From contig JAUHXA010000019.1 of assembly GCA_030427245.1 (NCBI GenBank), positions 36,566 to 100,565 of the forward strand: a stretch of DNA of 64,000 bases, read 5' to 3'. Below the pieces are notes generated by a model. The model did no database searches. It was given only the letters and a program-made list of their open reading frames with translations, and was not told the DNA's origin. Made by a program: the position numbers and the translations under genes. Of the stretch, positions 29,801 through 32,413 are shown piece by piece (the first letter of the stretch is position 1; every line of letters begins with the position of its first letter). The stretch comes from Bacteroidia bacterium (GTDB lineage: Bacteria > Bacteroidota > Bacteroidia > Chitinophagales > UBA2359).

Positions 29801-31828
29801 TGTTCGGTAGTAGGTTGCGCCTTTTGTGCCTGGGTCTTGTTGAGGTGTTGCGGATTGGGTTGAGCCGTTAACTGTAAAATTGACACTGTTCGGATAACCC
29901 GAAGTGCCTTTATAGTATGCAATTAGTTCTAACTTGGTTACATAGTCTTTGTCAAATTCGGTGTTATTGATGAGACTGACTACATTGAAGGTATGGGAAG
30001 ATTGTTGGTACATTCCTTCTGTTATCATGTCGACTCTTACACCTTCGTCACATTCAAAAACGAATGGTTCTTGGCAGTCTTCAAAGACAGTTTGTGTGCC
30101 TGTGATGGGGTCGCAAACTCCTCCGCTGACGTATTCGGGTGCGGTGATTGCTGTTCCGTCTTGAAGGGTGATGTTGTAGTTTCCATCACACAAATTGGGA
30201 ATTTCGATTAGGCTTCCACTGCCTGTTACGGTTCCGCTTGCAGTTCCTGAATAGGTCACTTCATAAGGAGGTTTTCCATTCACTGGTTCTACAATTATTT
30301 TTCCATTGCAGGTTTCGCAACTGGCTATTTGATTCAAGTTCATCGCCAAATCGTCGGGTACGACTTCAATGGTGACGGTTGCTTTGGGGCTACAAAACTC
30401 TATGGGTGTACAGCCTGTGTAATCGTCACATACTTTGTATTGGAAGGTTTGTACGCCTGTGAAATTGTTTGGAGGTGTGAAGGTGACATGTCCGTTGCTG
30501 AAATTGGTGCTGACTGTCCAGTTTGAAGGATATGGGTCGAATGCAATGGAGGATAAATCCATATTGCCTTCGTTGTCCACATCGTTTTTGATGACATCAA
30601 TGACTACGGAGGTGTTGATACAGGTTTCGCCATTGTCGTCGTTGACCGCAATTGGTGAACGGTTGATAAGACAATCAACTCCTTCAAAGTCTGGTTTTGT
30701 CGACCATGAGGTGACTACCGCTGTAATCTCCGAAATCGCACCTGTCGTTTTGTTGATGCGGAAAAAATATTGGTCGTCCACCCCGTAGAGATTTCCATCG
30801 TTGTCAAATGCCAAGCCATCTACATCTTGGCTTAATTGGGTGATGATGGTCGCTGCGCCTGAACCTGCAGGTAGTTTCATCAAGAAATCGTTTCCTGCGT
30901 CTGTACCATCACTAAATGTCAAGTCAGTTACGATATAGACATCGCCAGAACAAGGCTCAATTGCCATGTCTTCTGGTTCGCCCCATTTGTAATTATTGGG
31001 GTTGCTGCCTGTGATGGTCAAAGGCAAATAATCTTGTCCATTGATGCCATTGTTTACGTGCTGTCCCGTAGTTAGGTCAACCTGAGCGATGTAAGTAGTA
31101 CTACTCCACCTACCTGTTCCATATACTTTATTGGAGAAGATGTCGACATTTAAGCCAAACATATTGTCTAATTGCAGGTTGCTGGGAGAGTTGGCTGTTC
31201 CCCAATCTCCTGAACTGTTGATAATTGTCACTGCATCTGTTGCAGGATTGTAGGAAGCTAAATTGTCTCCATTGGCATAGGACAAATAGAGCAAATCATT
31301 GAAAATGACCAGTTCTACAATTAAGCTGATGTTTGGTTTGTGGACAAAACTGAAGTCTGAAGCACTTTTGGGCGTTTTGTCGGGGTCTTCAATTACATAA
31401 ATATTCCCGCCATTGTATTCATCGGCAAAGAAACAGGCATAGCCATATTCGGAAAAAACACTGTTTGTTTGTGTTTCATTTCCTTCGGGCAGTGGGGCTG
31501 CTAATTTTGCGAATGGAGAAAGGAAATCGGTTGTCCACTCTAAATTGCTGATTACTTGGGTTTGTAGCATCAGAGGAATCTCACTTTTTTCCTGTAATTG
31601 AATAGAGGAAAAAGAAGTAGTAGGTGTATCTGCTACTAAATGGATGGGATTTTGAATGAACAATGCTGACATTAGCATCAAGGTCAATAAAATACACTTT
31701 TTGGGGTGGCTTATTTCCCCTTTGTTTTTGTTTAAGAACTTCATCATTTGGGATTGGACTTTTCTACAAGTTTTTGTTTGTAACTTTTTTTTCATGGGAC
31801 TGTCTTTAGTTCGGGTAAATGGATTCAT
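1..31828 (-). CDS. Giant secreted SprB/DUF11-repeat surface protein (partial, at least 10,609 codons)
   Basis: One minus-strand frame (codons ending at plus coordinates 2, 5, 8...) was translated at the N-terminal 5 kb, near 25.8, 20.0 and 10.0 kb and at the left edge. It stays in register with the same protein families and no stop was seen. The N-terminus begins MNPFTRTKDSPMKKK, with a hydrophobic stretch CILLTLMLMSALF near residues 45-58. ATGs at 31795 or 31747 are alternative starts that would give a more normal signal peptide. Order: propeller-like and Ig-like modules (residues about 90-1630), SprB-like repeats (about 1630-4590), then DUF11-type repeats to the edge. A TAA lies in frame upstream of the start. 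The C-terminus, where a type IX secretion sorting domain would be expected, lies outside the window. The coding strand is A/C-rich and near 48% GC in the repeats, against about 30-40% in neighbouring genes. By analogy with SprB it is probably a cell-surface adhesin or stalk-like filament; this role is inferred. Confidence 0.96.
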   Translation of the reverse strand, partial: MNPFTRTKDSPMKKKLQTKTCRKVQSQMMKFLNKNKGEISHPKKCILLTLMLMSALFIQNPIHLVADTPTTSFSSIQLQEKSEIPLMLQTQVISNLEWTTDFLSPFAKLAAPLPEGNETQTNSVFSEYGYACFFADEYNGGNIYVIEDPDKTPKSASDFSFVHKPNISLIVELVIFNDLLYLSYANGDNLASYNPATDAVTIINSSGDWGTANSPSNLQLDNMFGLNVDIFSNKVYGTGRWSSTTYIAQVDLTTGQHVNNGINGQDYLPLTITGSNPNNYKWGEPEDMAIEPCSGDVYIVTDLTFSDGTDAGNDFLMKLPAGSGAATIITQLSQDVDGLAFDNDGNLYGVDDQYFFRINKTTGAISEITAVVTSWSTKPDFEGVDCLINRSPIAVNDDNGETCINTSVVIDVIKNDVDNEGNMDLSSIAFDPYPSNWTVSTNFSNGHVTFTPPNNFTGVQTFQYKVCDDYTGCTPIEFCSPKATVTIEVVPDDLAMNLNQIASCETCNGKIIVEPVNGKPPYEVTYSGTASGTVTGSGSLIEIPNLCDGNYNITLQDGTAITAPEYVSGGVCDPITGTQTVFEDCQEPFVFECDEGVRVDMITEGMYQQSSHTFNVVSLINNTEFDKDYVTKLELIAYYKGTSGYPNSVNFTVNGSTQSATPQQDPGTKGATYYRTVFFFNTPTTVTTFTAAPSSGSSIRSVVAYVFSEPPNYQGAFSGQLGKITSLYCCSGSTNDMIPDGVADDCIQESFSVPPAAAIRDIHFEFAFSEFTNDGRNSYVRLTPVGVPGYTPAEAWFNVQNAGHEAAIGEITMPNVPASVTEIEVLVCSRGSAANPNGKNGQSAVYAGVFVDATETCLASCSTVLNPVIQPSCGESNGSITAEVGGPNGTYTYTLTPPIGAPIVNTTTNKTQVYNNLAPGTYQLLVEGPFSCEDDFQTIVLENTQEGCNQAPNCNTIAESANLASGNITFSIFDYVSDPDGQGDINVSTLQFTNLNPSDAGTISKNGSTVTFTPSPIFIGTASFNYSIADQEGETCNGTGTFTIKSVPPTGPTPEVCSDILQLSTPCYVNGDPLAGGGSGAAVAFVSFPYNSSGTAQGNPDIKKATADKVGSVWGVAYQSSTKTLYTSAFLKRHVGYGPLGVGGIYAINNNTISSTLPVTQLIDLTTLGVNVGSDTRTPTSPPMNDPNELAAEPGLPSWDALAFEAVGKRSLGDLDISEDETTLYTVNLFQKELVAVNIAGANPTLSYKVTIPDPGCSDGDYRPFGLKVYGGLIYVGIVCSAESSQDTEDLWAHVMAYNGSSWTPIFNFPLDYPRGKVGGNQSEDAEWLPWHDTYSTISNEAQYGIYPQPILSDIEFDVDGAMILAFMDRNGHQVGANNYLPGSYPSTNALTQAQTAGDILRVCNNNGCFELEDNGSCDGLTTNLGSGSGQGPGGGEFYWGEVWDYNPFQPYSGYHQETSFGGIALQPGSGEVALVAMNPNNNQANAGGIIWLSNVNGNRTKSSFQLYAGNAPSTGKANGLGDLEVFCQSEPQSEPPVCNAITGSVQKSDDFIFDIYTYVSDPDGQGDLNLGSLVFSNIQPSNAGLFTQNGSEITFNTSSTFIGTVTFDYTIEDQAGISCSNSGTIEVTDPCAGGFDLLTTKTDPTSGGGGNNGSIVADAQNGHAPYTYTLSGDGTGTNSTGTFNNLSAGTYLVKAVDDEGCEEETSVVLNLICELDATFTKTKVSCKGEADGTATATAVDGLAPFTYTWSNGFTETKSGPSTATGLAAGPYTVNVVDALGCEKERTVTVLEPTDLLTSFTVQNATTVGGNQGEIHVSASGGTSPYSYVLSPGNVTNNTGDFTGLTAGTYSVTVKDANNCEEVINSIIINEPGCSVNVVVSDSQNVDCNGNSTGSATATASGGNAPYTYQWKNAGGTVISTTASISNQAAGTYTVTVFSDNGNCSKSASIQITEPSILTASIAVTNITCNGFDNGQVDLTVSGGTSPYKYNWSNIAGINNPQDQTGLQPGTYTVVVTDFNGCSVTKTATVNEPDALNIITISENQPTAAGNDGSITVNAEGGTGVLIYNWNNGQTGPAATNLTEGTYIVTVTDVNGCTESKTFNLINPCTGGFNLATQKTDPTSSGGGNNGIIEATATGGEAPYTYTLSGDGSGTNSTGTFNNLNAGTYTVTAQDADGCQEVTSVVLNLICELDATFTKTNVSCNDGENGTATATAIDGTAPFTFIWSNGFTETTSGTSTVSGLVAGPYTVNVVDALGCEKERTVTITEPTAINASFSVEPATTTGGNQGEINVSATGGTAPYTFTLNPGNTTNTTGNFTGLTAGTYTVLVKDANDCNSEISGIIVNEPGCDVEAAISSSQNVDCNGNSTGSATVTAVGGNPPYTYEWKNSEGTVVGTTASINNLPANTYIATVFSDNGNCSSSASVQITQPSVLAAEIAVTDITCFGFDNGQVDLTVNGGTSPYTYDWGNLPGANDPQDQTDLAPGIYNVLVTDANGCTVLTSGEVEEPGPITITLVELNQPSAANNDGSIEVAYSGGKGVLTAVWSNGQTGTTATGLSAGTYTVNVTDVNNCVTSKSYTLINPCEGGLTLSTSKTDPTSSGGGNNGSITASTTGGTSPYTYTLGGDGSDTSPTGQFTGLAAGTYTIEVEDVNGCTNLTSVVLSTVCELGITFNKTNVSCKDGENGTATATATNGLAPFTFNWSNGFSETVSTPSTIADLEAGTYTVEVIDALGCQKQSSVIITEPTNISPTFTAQDVSTVGGTDGSISVSATGGTAPYTFTLNPGNVESTDGFFDNLAAATYSVKVTDANDCEVTISGIIVGQPNCSISVVISDSENVDCNGNSTGSATALASGGNQPYAYVWKNAGGTTVGTTATVTNLPKGTYVVTASSDNGNCTATASIQITQPSVLNASIAVTNITCNNFNNGQLDLTVSGGTSPYNYDWDNLAGTDDPQDQTSLAQGTYTVVVTDANGCSVTKSATVNNPAPIAISLTAKTDPTAAGNDGSIIVNATGGTGVLTYSWNTGQTGPAISNLTEGTYTVTVKDVNGCTESATYTLVNPCASGMTLTTQKVDPTSGGGGNNGSITATAANGNAPYTYTLSGDGSGTNSTGVFNNLSAGTYIVTVVDDEDCQTQTSVVLNLICELDATFTKTNVSCKEGENGSATATAIDGTAPFTFTWSNGFTETTSGTSTATGLSAGPYTVNVVDALGCEKERTVTILEPTSILTTLSTSDVTTTGGTNGSITVTASGGTAPYTFTLGGAATANNSTGTFNNLSAGQYNVTVKDANNCPVVVSGIIINEPGCTVQAIITNSENVDCKGNSTGSATVTPSGGNPPYTFEWKNAGGTIVATTATANNLPASTYTITVFSDNGNCSNSNSIQITQPSILSASIAVSNITCFGFNNGQVDLTVTGGTSPYTYSWNNLTGSNQPQDQTGLSEGLYIVNITDANGCTATAQGFVEEPDAITIQTLNINTPTAANNNGSITVEATGGTGVLNYTWSPSGQTGQTASNLGAGTHTVQVTDVNGCTKSKTFILDNPCEAGLGLTTEKTDPTSSGGGNNGSIVATTNGGTAPIVYTLSGAASASNSTGVFNNLHAGTYTVSAKDANDCSESTSVVLNLICELEVGFTPTHVSCNDGTDGSATATATGGTAPFTFTWSNNTTDNNNQTGISTISNLPAGTYTVNVVDALGCEKERTVTIFEPSSINASHITSDATTTGGNEGSITVTVSGGTPAYTYTLTPGNVTNSTGQFTGLTAGTYIVVVKDSNDCEVEISGITINEPGCDLQAVISNVQHIDCKGNNTGSASALVTGGNAPYTYEWKNAGGTVVSSTENATNLIAGTYVLKVTSDGGNCVSTASIQITEPSTLSAEIAVSDITCFGYDDGQVDLTVTGGTPPYNYDWDNLSGTSNPQDQVDLAQGTYNVIVTDANNCTATATGTVDEPELIEITLVSQTEPSATGGDGSIEISVSGGTGVLSIVWQPSGQTGTTATGLNAGTHVVTVTDINGCNQTKSFNLTDPCEDGLTLGSSKTNPTSSGGGNDGSITITVIGGASPYTFNLSGTSTASNATGTFTGLTAGAYTIEVIDDNDCVESVSVSLSLVCETTLDLTSSPTSCNEGNDGSATASALEGAAPYSFNWSNGFTETNNTGVSTASNLAAGTYTVEVTDGLGCTDMRNVTILEPTSIQPTYTTGNTTTVGGSEGSVTVTATGGTAPYTFTLNPGNVTNNNGQFTGLTEGTYTVTIKDANDCEIIVSGIIVGGPDCDLQASITNSTDVNCHGNNTGSATVTASGGNTVYTYEWKNTGGTIVATTATADDLVAGTYTVKVFSDNGNCTATASVQITQPTALSASVATTNVSCNGFDNGSLDLIVAGGTPPYKYNWDNLAGANNPKNQSNLAPDTYNIVVTDANNCTTTASGTITEPAAIAITLVSKTDPSTVGGTDGSIEVSVSGGTAPITLTWSPSGQTGTTATNLSKGTHTVTATDAKGCIKSLSITLNDPNCSGTSVTLSPSTPQEFCQGEGGIELTATVTPAGNYTLKWKKDEVIVATTTTPTYTYTATGTGFYTVTVINNSNSCTATSSTVSVTKNNLPQPILTSDNGKTVACSYETLTLRVTGAATSTYQWYTGTYPTGTIINGETATTYNPTTSGSYYVVETTDDDCSNGTTSINVTINPCTIDLNLTKNASITEGQVGTPFAYTIQVLNEGLSDATGVKVTDNLPAALTFVNSNADLGTYNHNTGIWNIGNLPKDATATLVISVIIAEEGTIQNIAQVSEANEPDTDSTPNNNDASEDDQDDATLSGDPVADLSLTKEVDQTTVGVGENVVFTLTVTNDGPSNATGIEVTDNLPSGLFFLAAQSSQGNFNGTVWTVGNLAKDASATLSITARVDNAGDYTNSAEITASDQDDPDSTPDNNEPFEDDQDKAEFEAEQIDLEIEKSASATSVNVGDNFVYTIDLTNQGPDNATGVQVFDQLPSNVSYVSATASTGTYSAGSGIWNVGSIGNGSSETLTIVVKVVTAGTFNNVAQVSAADQPDVDSTPNNNIPSEDDQDDAPVTGEQIDLELSKTASATSVNVNEDITFTLTLANSSNSNATGVVVTDQLPAGLTFVSADPSADYNAANGQWTVGDLDANTSTVLTITATVTSDSEITNSAQVTAADQPDIDSTPNNNIPTEDDQDQVTIGGIQADLELTKEVNKTVVNKNENVIFTLTLQNQGSAQATGVTVKDLLPSGLDFVLATPSVGTYNEITGIWNVGTLQVGAVRTMTIEAKVTGTAAVTNVAEVLSSDQPDPDSTPNNDEEGEDDQDSATVSGKEIDLELTKTVNTTSANVGDQVVYTVDLTNKGPSDATGVSVFDELPVGVSFVSAAPSTGTYSAQTGQWNVGNLANGSSETLTIVVKVTQAGTIKNVAQVSVADQPDIDSTPANDDGDQSEDDEDSATFTGEQIDLELTKSANNTQVALNGNVVFTLTLENKGPSDATGVSVKDQLPVGLTFVSANPSTDYNSGSGIWTVGDLAANGTTTLEITATVVTEETVTNVAQVTAADQPDVDSTPNNSIPTEDDQDEISVGGIAADLELNKTVDLNEVNIGDKVTFTIVLENNGSAAATGIEVTDQLPAGLTLVSDNVTAGTYTTATGIWSVPNLAVGESETLTIEATVTGVGPYTNIAEVTAADQPDPDSTPNNGEEGEDDQDDATVSGKQIDLELAKEANTTTPVVGTEFTYTVTLENKGPSNGTGIKVLDVLPTQVDFVSSSPSTGTYNHLTGEWFVGNLAKDATAILTITVNPNTPGDILNVAQVSAADQPDIDSTPNNSVPTEDDQDEVLLTSGGLADLELLKDIDQTLVNVNDNVTFTITLTNQGPSAATNVEVTDELPTGLSFVSSNATQGTYDENTDVWTVGTIGAGITRTLEITAKIDAAGTFSNTAEVTASDQDDPDSTPDNNDPDEDDQDDVSFGSEQADLSLTKSASTSEANVGDQFTYTIEVTNDGPSTATGVEILDILPAQVQHISNVPEQGTYNHLTGLWQVGNIPSGTTLDLVITVQIIGTGNFNNVAQVSAADQPDPDSTPNNSDPSEDDQDDADVQGNGVSDLELTKEASTNIVGVGDNFTYMLTLTNNGPNTATGVVVTDNLPAGVTFVGASASQGNFDDGTGEWTVGSLANGLTATLDIEVEATSAGDINNSAEVTESDNDDPDSTPDNDDPDEDDQDDTDVTAELIDLSIDKSASAASVNVGDNFTYTIDLTNIGPSNATGVQVFDQLPSNVSFVSASPSTGTYSAGSGIWNVGNVGNGETKTLTIVVKVEEAGNFNNVAQVSAADQPDDDSTPNNNILAEDDQDDAPVTGVQIDLEVNKTASASDVNVNEDVTFTITVSNEGPSDATGVALKDLLPSSLDFVSATETQGTYSDGTGIWTVGNIAANTFQTLTITATVLEDGEITNVAQVSAANEPDVDSTPNNNDSDEDDQDQVTIGGIEADLEVSKTADATSVNVGDQITFTVTVENNGSATATGVEITDQLPAGLTLANASVSQGTYNSGTGVWAVGDLGVGQVETLEVIATVTGVGPYTNVAEVTASDQPDPDSTPNNDEPDEDDQDEVEVSGKQIDLELTKAVNTASANVGDQVVYTLDLTNKGPSNATGVQVFDELPTGVSFVSASPSTGTYSAQTGQWNVGNLANGSSETLTIVVKVKQAGEIENVAQVSAADQPDIDSTPANDDGDQSEDDEDNATFTGEQIDLELTKSANNTQVALNDDVVFTLTLENNGPSDATGVSVKDQLPAGLTFVSANPSTDYNSGSGIWTVGSLAANGTTTLEITATVTTESTVTNVAQVTAADQPDVDSTPNNSVPTEDDQDEISVGGIAADLEVNKTASPSKVNIGDQVTFTVTLENNGSAAATGIQIEDQLPTGLTLVSSDASKGTYTTATGIWAVSNLAVGESETLTIVAEVTGVGPYTNVAQVIASDQPDPDSTPDNDDPSEDDQDEATVSGTQIDLELAKEVDKTTALVGEAFTFTLTLENKGADAATGVAVFDALPTGLQYVSNNPSSGTYSAASNTWTVGGLGTNESVTLQIVARATVAGSFTNVAQVSAANEPDVDSAPNNDNGDQSEDDEDNASVTVEGVADLALSKTASSSVVGVGENITYTLTLTNSGPSNATGVRVVDLLDSDLFFLFANSSQGSYDGVTGLWEVGNLASGATATLDITARVDAAGAIANSAQVTASDQTDPDSTPNNDEPFEDDQDDVTITGEQIDLSVEKTSDATSLNVGDQFTFTIEVTNAGPSTATGVELIDQLPGEVNYISHTQTTGSFSVNSSIWNIGTLAKDATATLEITVEIVEATTIKNVAQVIAADQPDVDSTPNNDDGDQSEDDEDSVEVAGEEIDLELDKTVNKTEVNVNENIIYTLTLINNGPSDATGIEVTDQLPTGLTFVDATGDGSYNDGTGLWNVGDLANGETATLNIEVTVTAATSITNKAEVTAADQPDSDSTPDNDVPFEDDQDEITIGGIEADLEVSKTVDQTVVNVNNNVVFTITLENNGGAKATNVEITDELPTGLTLVSASPSTGAYAANVWSIPEIAVGEIETLLITAKVTGTGPYKNVAEVTASDQSDPDSDPDNDDGDQSEDDESSATVSGKQVDISLTKTASASSVNVGDNFTYTVTVANDGDNPATGVKVFDQLPGSVAYVSHVASQGSYSAGTGVWTVGNLPNNDSQETLTITVKVLAAGEFTNTAQVSAANEPDTDSTPNNNIEAEDDQESVTVTGEQIDLELSKTASASSVNVNDDITFTLTLANNSNSNATGVVVTDQLPVGLTFVNADPSADYNAANGQWTVGDLDANTSTTLTITATVTTDEEVTNSAQVTAADQPDSDSTPNNNIPTEDDQDQVTIGGIQADLELTKTVNKTVVNKGENVIFTLTLQNQGSADATGVTVGDLLPSGLNFVNAIPSVGSYSVGTGIWNIGVVPVGAVRTLQIEAKVNSTNSVTNTAEVLTSDQTDPDSTPDNDVENEDDQSSVSVIGKEIDLELTKDVNKTSANVGDQVVYTIDLTNKGPSHATGVKVFDELPTGVSFVNAFPTTGTYSAQTGQWNVGNLNSGSSVTLTIVVKVEQAGEIENIAQVSAADQPDIDSTPANDDGDQSEDDEDNATFTGEQIDLELNKTASQTIVSLNDDVIFTITVNNRGPSDATNVSVTDILPAGLDFVSSNGSYNDATGEWTIGDIAANGQVSLEIVATVVAEGEITNVAQVRNANEPDVDSTPNNNIASEDDQDEVTIGGEAADLELSKDVDKTKVNIGEQVTFTITLENQGSAIATGVEVEDQLPTGLTFVSATPSIGTYNDDTGRWIIGDDLDVGEVETLEIVATVTGVGPYTNVAQVAAAGQEDPDSEPANDELGEDDQDDATVGGTQIDLTLNKDVSKETVLVGEEFDFTITVTNDGPDAATGVAVFDALPNGLQYVSNNPSSGTFSNSGNTWTIGKLEVQQSVTLSITAKATTTGEFTNIAQVSAANEPDVDSTPNNGNASEDDQDDAIVTATGVADLELTKVASNSNPGVGEVFQYTITLVNKGPSAATNVEVTDNLPNSIGLGNFSASQGDFNGSVWEVGTLASGVTATLTLDVVANIVGEIENIAEVTASDQFDPDSEVDNGDPDEDDQDSATVTPKQIDLELTKTADATSLNIGEQFTFTIELENKGPSDATGVQVFDQLPGEVSYISSTATTGSYAEGTGIWNIGNLVNGGTATLEIIVEIVEATTIKNVAQVLSANEPDADSTPNNDDGDQSEDDEDSVEVAGEQIDLELSKTVDNTEVNVNENVTYTLTLINKGPSDATGIEVTDQLPAGLTFVEATGDGNYVGDIWTVGDLAAGETATLNIEVTVTTENEVTNSAEVTAADQPDFDSTPDNDIPFEDDQDEITIGGIAADLEVVKEVNTTIVNVGENVVFTIEVQNNGGAKATNVTVADELPTGLEFVSATVTKGSYNDGNGDWTIPEIHVGESERLTLTAKVTGTGPFTNTAQVTASDQPDPDSTPDNDVESEDDQDSATVGGESINLSLTKAASVESINVGENFTYTIDVTNTGPSDATGVEVFDQLPTGVSFVSASATTGTYSSNTNVWVIGNLDNGLSATLTIVAKVEMAGDITNTAQVSKADQPDTNSTPNNNIEGEDDQDSDTITGIQIDLELTKSAAPEAVGIGDEVTFTLEISNNGPSDATGVQVTDVLPTGVTFESSTGDYTGGIWNVGDLAANSSKTLDIVVTMNVEGEVTNVAQVTAADQPDVDSTPNNNVLSEDDQDQVTIGGIAADLEVTKLANMQIVNIGDQITFTITVENNGSAIATNVVVTDELPDGLSFVSAMPSVGNFNETTGEWSISELYIGESETLLLTATVDEAGSFTNTAQVTASDQPDPDSTPDNNVESEDDQDSATVSGEAINLSLTKTADATEINVGENFTYTIEVSNSGPNDATGVVVFDNLPEGVSYISDTPSRGTYSDNTGQWNIGNIAKDETVTLTVTVKVQEAGTIDNIAQVAAADQPDTNSTPNNNDPSEDDQDNAEVTGVEIDLELSKTATPTTVGVGDEVTFTLSLTNKGPSDATGVIVTDELPAGLTLEGSSGDGSYANGLWTVGNVAANETVTLTITTTLDIEGSVTNSAEVTAADQPDSDSTPDNDLPFEDDQDEVTVGGTAADLELTKTVDNTFVNVGDEVTFIITIENNGGANTDNVEVTDELPDGLTFVSADPSVGAYNENTGVWTVGELSVGESETLTIVATLDEAGPIVNVAEVTASDQPDPDSTPDNGDITEDDQDEVSVSGAIINLSLTKDVNKSTVNVGDNVTYSIEVANAGPSIATGVKVLEDLPAGVQFVSATPSSGTYNNNTGIWTVGSLDVQGIATLAITVKVTQAGDITNVSQVSAADQPDSNSTPNNGDPNEDDQDSETITGIQIDLELDKAVSDSDVGLGEPVTFTLTLENKGPSDATGVEVKDKLPVGLEYVIDDSNGDYDATSGIWTVGDLAANASVTLNITATVEIQGEVTNSAEVTAADQPDVDSTPNNDFPSEDDQDEVSIGGSAADLELTKVASENVVNVGDEVTFTLTIENNGSAIATNVVVTDELPDGLTYVSDNPSKGNFDETTGEWSIPELNVGETETLEITVTVDGTESVTNTAEITASDQPDPDSTPDNGIEEEDDQDSATVGADAIDLSLTKEVSQTNVLTGDEINYTITITNDGPSDATGVVVADQLPGGLAFVDAAATKGTYAVGSGNWTIGDLAVGQFATLEITVEVTGEGQILNVAQVAAADQPDSDSTPNNNDPTEDDQDEVEITTTGVADLKLDKTVDNGDVNVGENVTFTLTLTNDGPLPATGVQVTDQLPEGLDFVTSSGNQGTYNDATGIWNVGLLNAGATATLEIEATVTSAGTITNSAEVTASDQDDPDSTPNNDDPTEDDQDSVSVGGALIDLELTKAVSQTEVSVGDVINYTIDLTNIGPSDATGVEVADALPGGVSYVAYSATAGTYSAGSGIWNVGEVEAGSSETLTITVTVAGEGTITNTAQVSAANEQDDDSTPNNNVEDEDDQESVDIESTGVADLKLTKNVSEQIVNLGDNVTYTVTVTNDGPSTATNVAIEDQLPDGV
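17804..26940 (-). repeat. Array of about 37 SprB-like repeats in six-repeat superunits
   Basis: Each unit of about 238 bp (79 aa) has the SprB core: NITCNGxDNGxxxxTVSGGT, PYxYxW, LxxGTYTVTVTDxNGC. The GTYTV core recurs at about 26.75, 26.51, 26.28, 26.03, 25.79, 25.57, 25.32 and 25.08 kb and so on down to about 18.1 kb. Every sixth unit is closest in sequence: the segment encoding a DALGCEKE-type core recurs at about 26,470, 25,040, 23,610, 22,170, 20,730 and 19,300, a superperiod of about 1.43 kb. The last part (17.8-18.06 kb) is a different Ig-like piece with SGSYYVVETTDDC. SprB repeats (PF13573) are found in Bacteroidota surface adhesins, including the gliding adhesin SprB. Confidence 0.9.
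26941..31828 (-). other. N-terminal region of the giant protein: signal segment, two propeller-like modules, Ig-like and lone SprB-like units
   Basis: About 1,630 residues precede the main repeat arrays. Residues about 90-370 have short repeats such as GGNIYVIEDP, DNLASYNPATD and DGLAFDNDGNLYGVD, typical of a beta-propeller. Residues about 377-490 start SPIAVNDDNGETC and continue to VTFTPPNNFTGVQTFQYKV, the pattern of cadherin-like/Big_9 modules. Single SprB-like units follow near 30.2 kb and 29.1 kb (LAPGTYQLLVEG). A second Ig-like unit contains YVSDPDGQGDINVSTLQF, and a similar unit recurs near 27.1 kb. Residues about 1047-1534 form a second propeller-like module (VGSVWGVAYQSSTKTLYTSA, DLDISEDETTLYTVN). 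Several Cys pairs suggest disulphides outside the cell. Domain names come from pattern recognition, not a profile search. Confidence 0.75.
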
Positions 31829-31942
31829 GGTCAACACACATTTTTTAATTGTTGGCTGATTGGCTTACTGGCGATTAGTTGGTTGGTTAAGTGGCGCTTA
31901 GTGGTTGGTGTTGGTAGTGCAACTGCTTGGAATGATTGGGTT

Positions 31943-32010
31943 GAACTCCTAACGGAGTTCTGTGGCTACTTTCTTGGTTTTGCTACAAACATTCAAGTCC
32001 TACGAACTTG
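31943..32010. repeat. Two REP-like hairpins upstream of the giant gene
   Basis: A perfect 7-bp stem GAACTCC-taac-GGAGTTC spans 31943-31960. A second hairpin, CAAGT-cctacga-ACTTG, spans 31994-32010. The layout resembles the paired extragenic palindromes common in Bacteroidota, and a RAYT-type transposase that could mobilise such elements is at 53.4 kb. The rest of 31,829-32,413 has no credible gene; open frames there are short and low quality. If the start at 31828 is right, these hairpins would lie in a long 5' leader. Confidence 0.5.
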
Positions 32011-32255
32011 TAATATCATTTACAATTCCATGAAAGCCAATTATTCAGCAATAGACGGAGTTTATGAGATAAGAAAAAAGTAGTGGTTTGGTGGTACTTG
32101 GCGTTAGGAGTGAACCTGTCCAATAAATTTGGTGGTTACACTGATTTTATGAGGAAGTAAAACGTGGTTAGGTGGTTAGACTTGGTTGTGGGCTTACTTC
32201 GACTTGGTTAGAGTATGGGCAAGACCTAGTTAGTACCCAATGGTTTTCAAATATC

Positions 32256-32302
32256 ATACCAAAAGTATCATAAAACTGTCATAACAATAGACATTCCACT
32301 GA
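32256..32302 (-). promoter_or_regulatory. Putative control region for the giant surface-protein gene
   Basis: Three elements cluster here. A minus-strand TACTTTTG (32267-32260) matches the Bacteroidota -7 box TAnnTTTG, with TTG at 32287-32285 after a 17-bp spacer. The palindrome ATACcaaaaGTAT (32256-32268) overlaps it. The minus-strand motif TCAGTGGAATGTC (32302-32290) differs by one base from a copy upstream of the 236-aa gene. Transcription from here would give a leader of about 425 nt. The assignment is inferred from sequence only. Confidence 0.35.
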
Positions 32303-32413
32303 TTTTGAAGGAAAAGAAAATATTATTCTTGATGAAGTAGGAAAAGTGGGGCTTTTTTGTCAAAAATTATATAAAACAATATTAATGAATTTATAGTACG
32401 CTTTTTTTCATTT

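Noticed and set aside
87..31859. Dozens of plus-strand open frames of 60-250 codons rich in Ser, Val and Trp across the first 31 kb
   Set aside because: They are antisense shadows of the repeat-coding minus strand. They repeat with the same 384-bp or 238-bp period and lack family motifs, while the minus frame gives SprB and DUF11 protein throughout.
31883..32083. 66-aa plus-strand frame in the giant-gene upstream region
   Set aside because: It overlaps REP-like hairpins and has no start context or family match.
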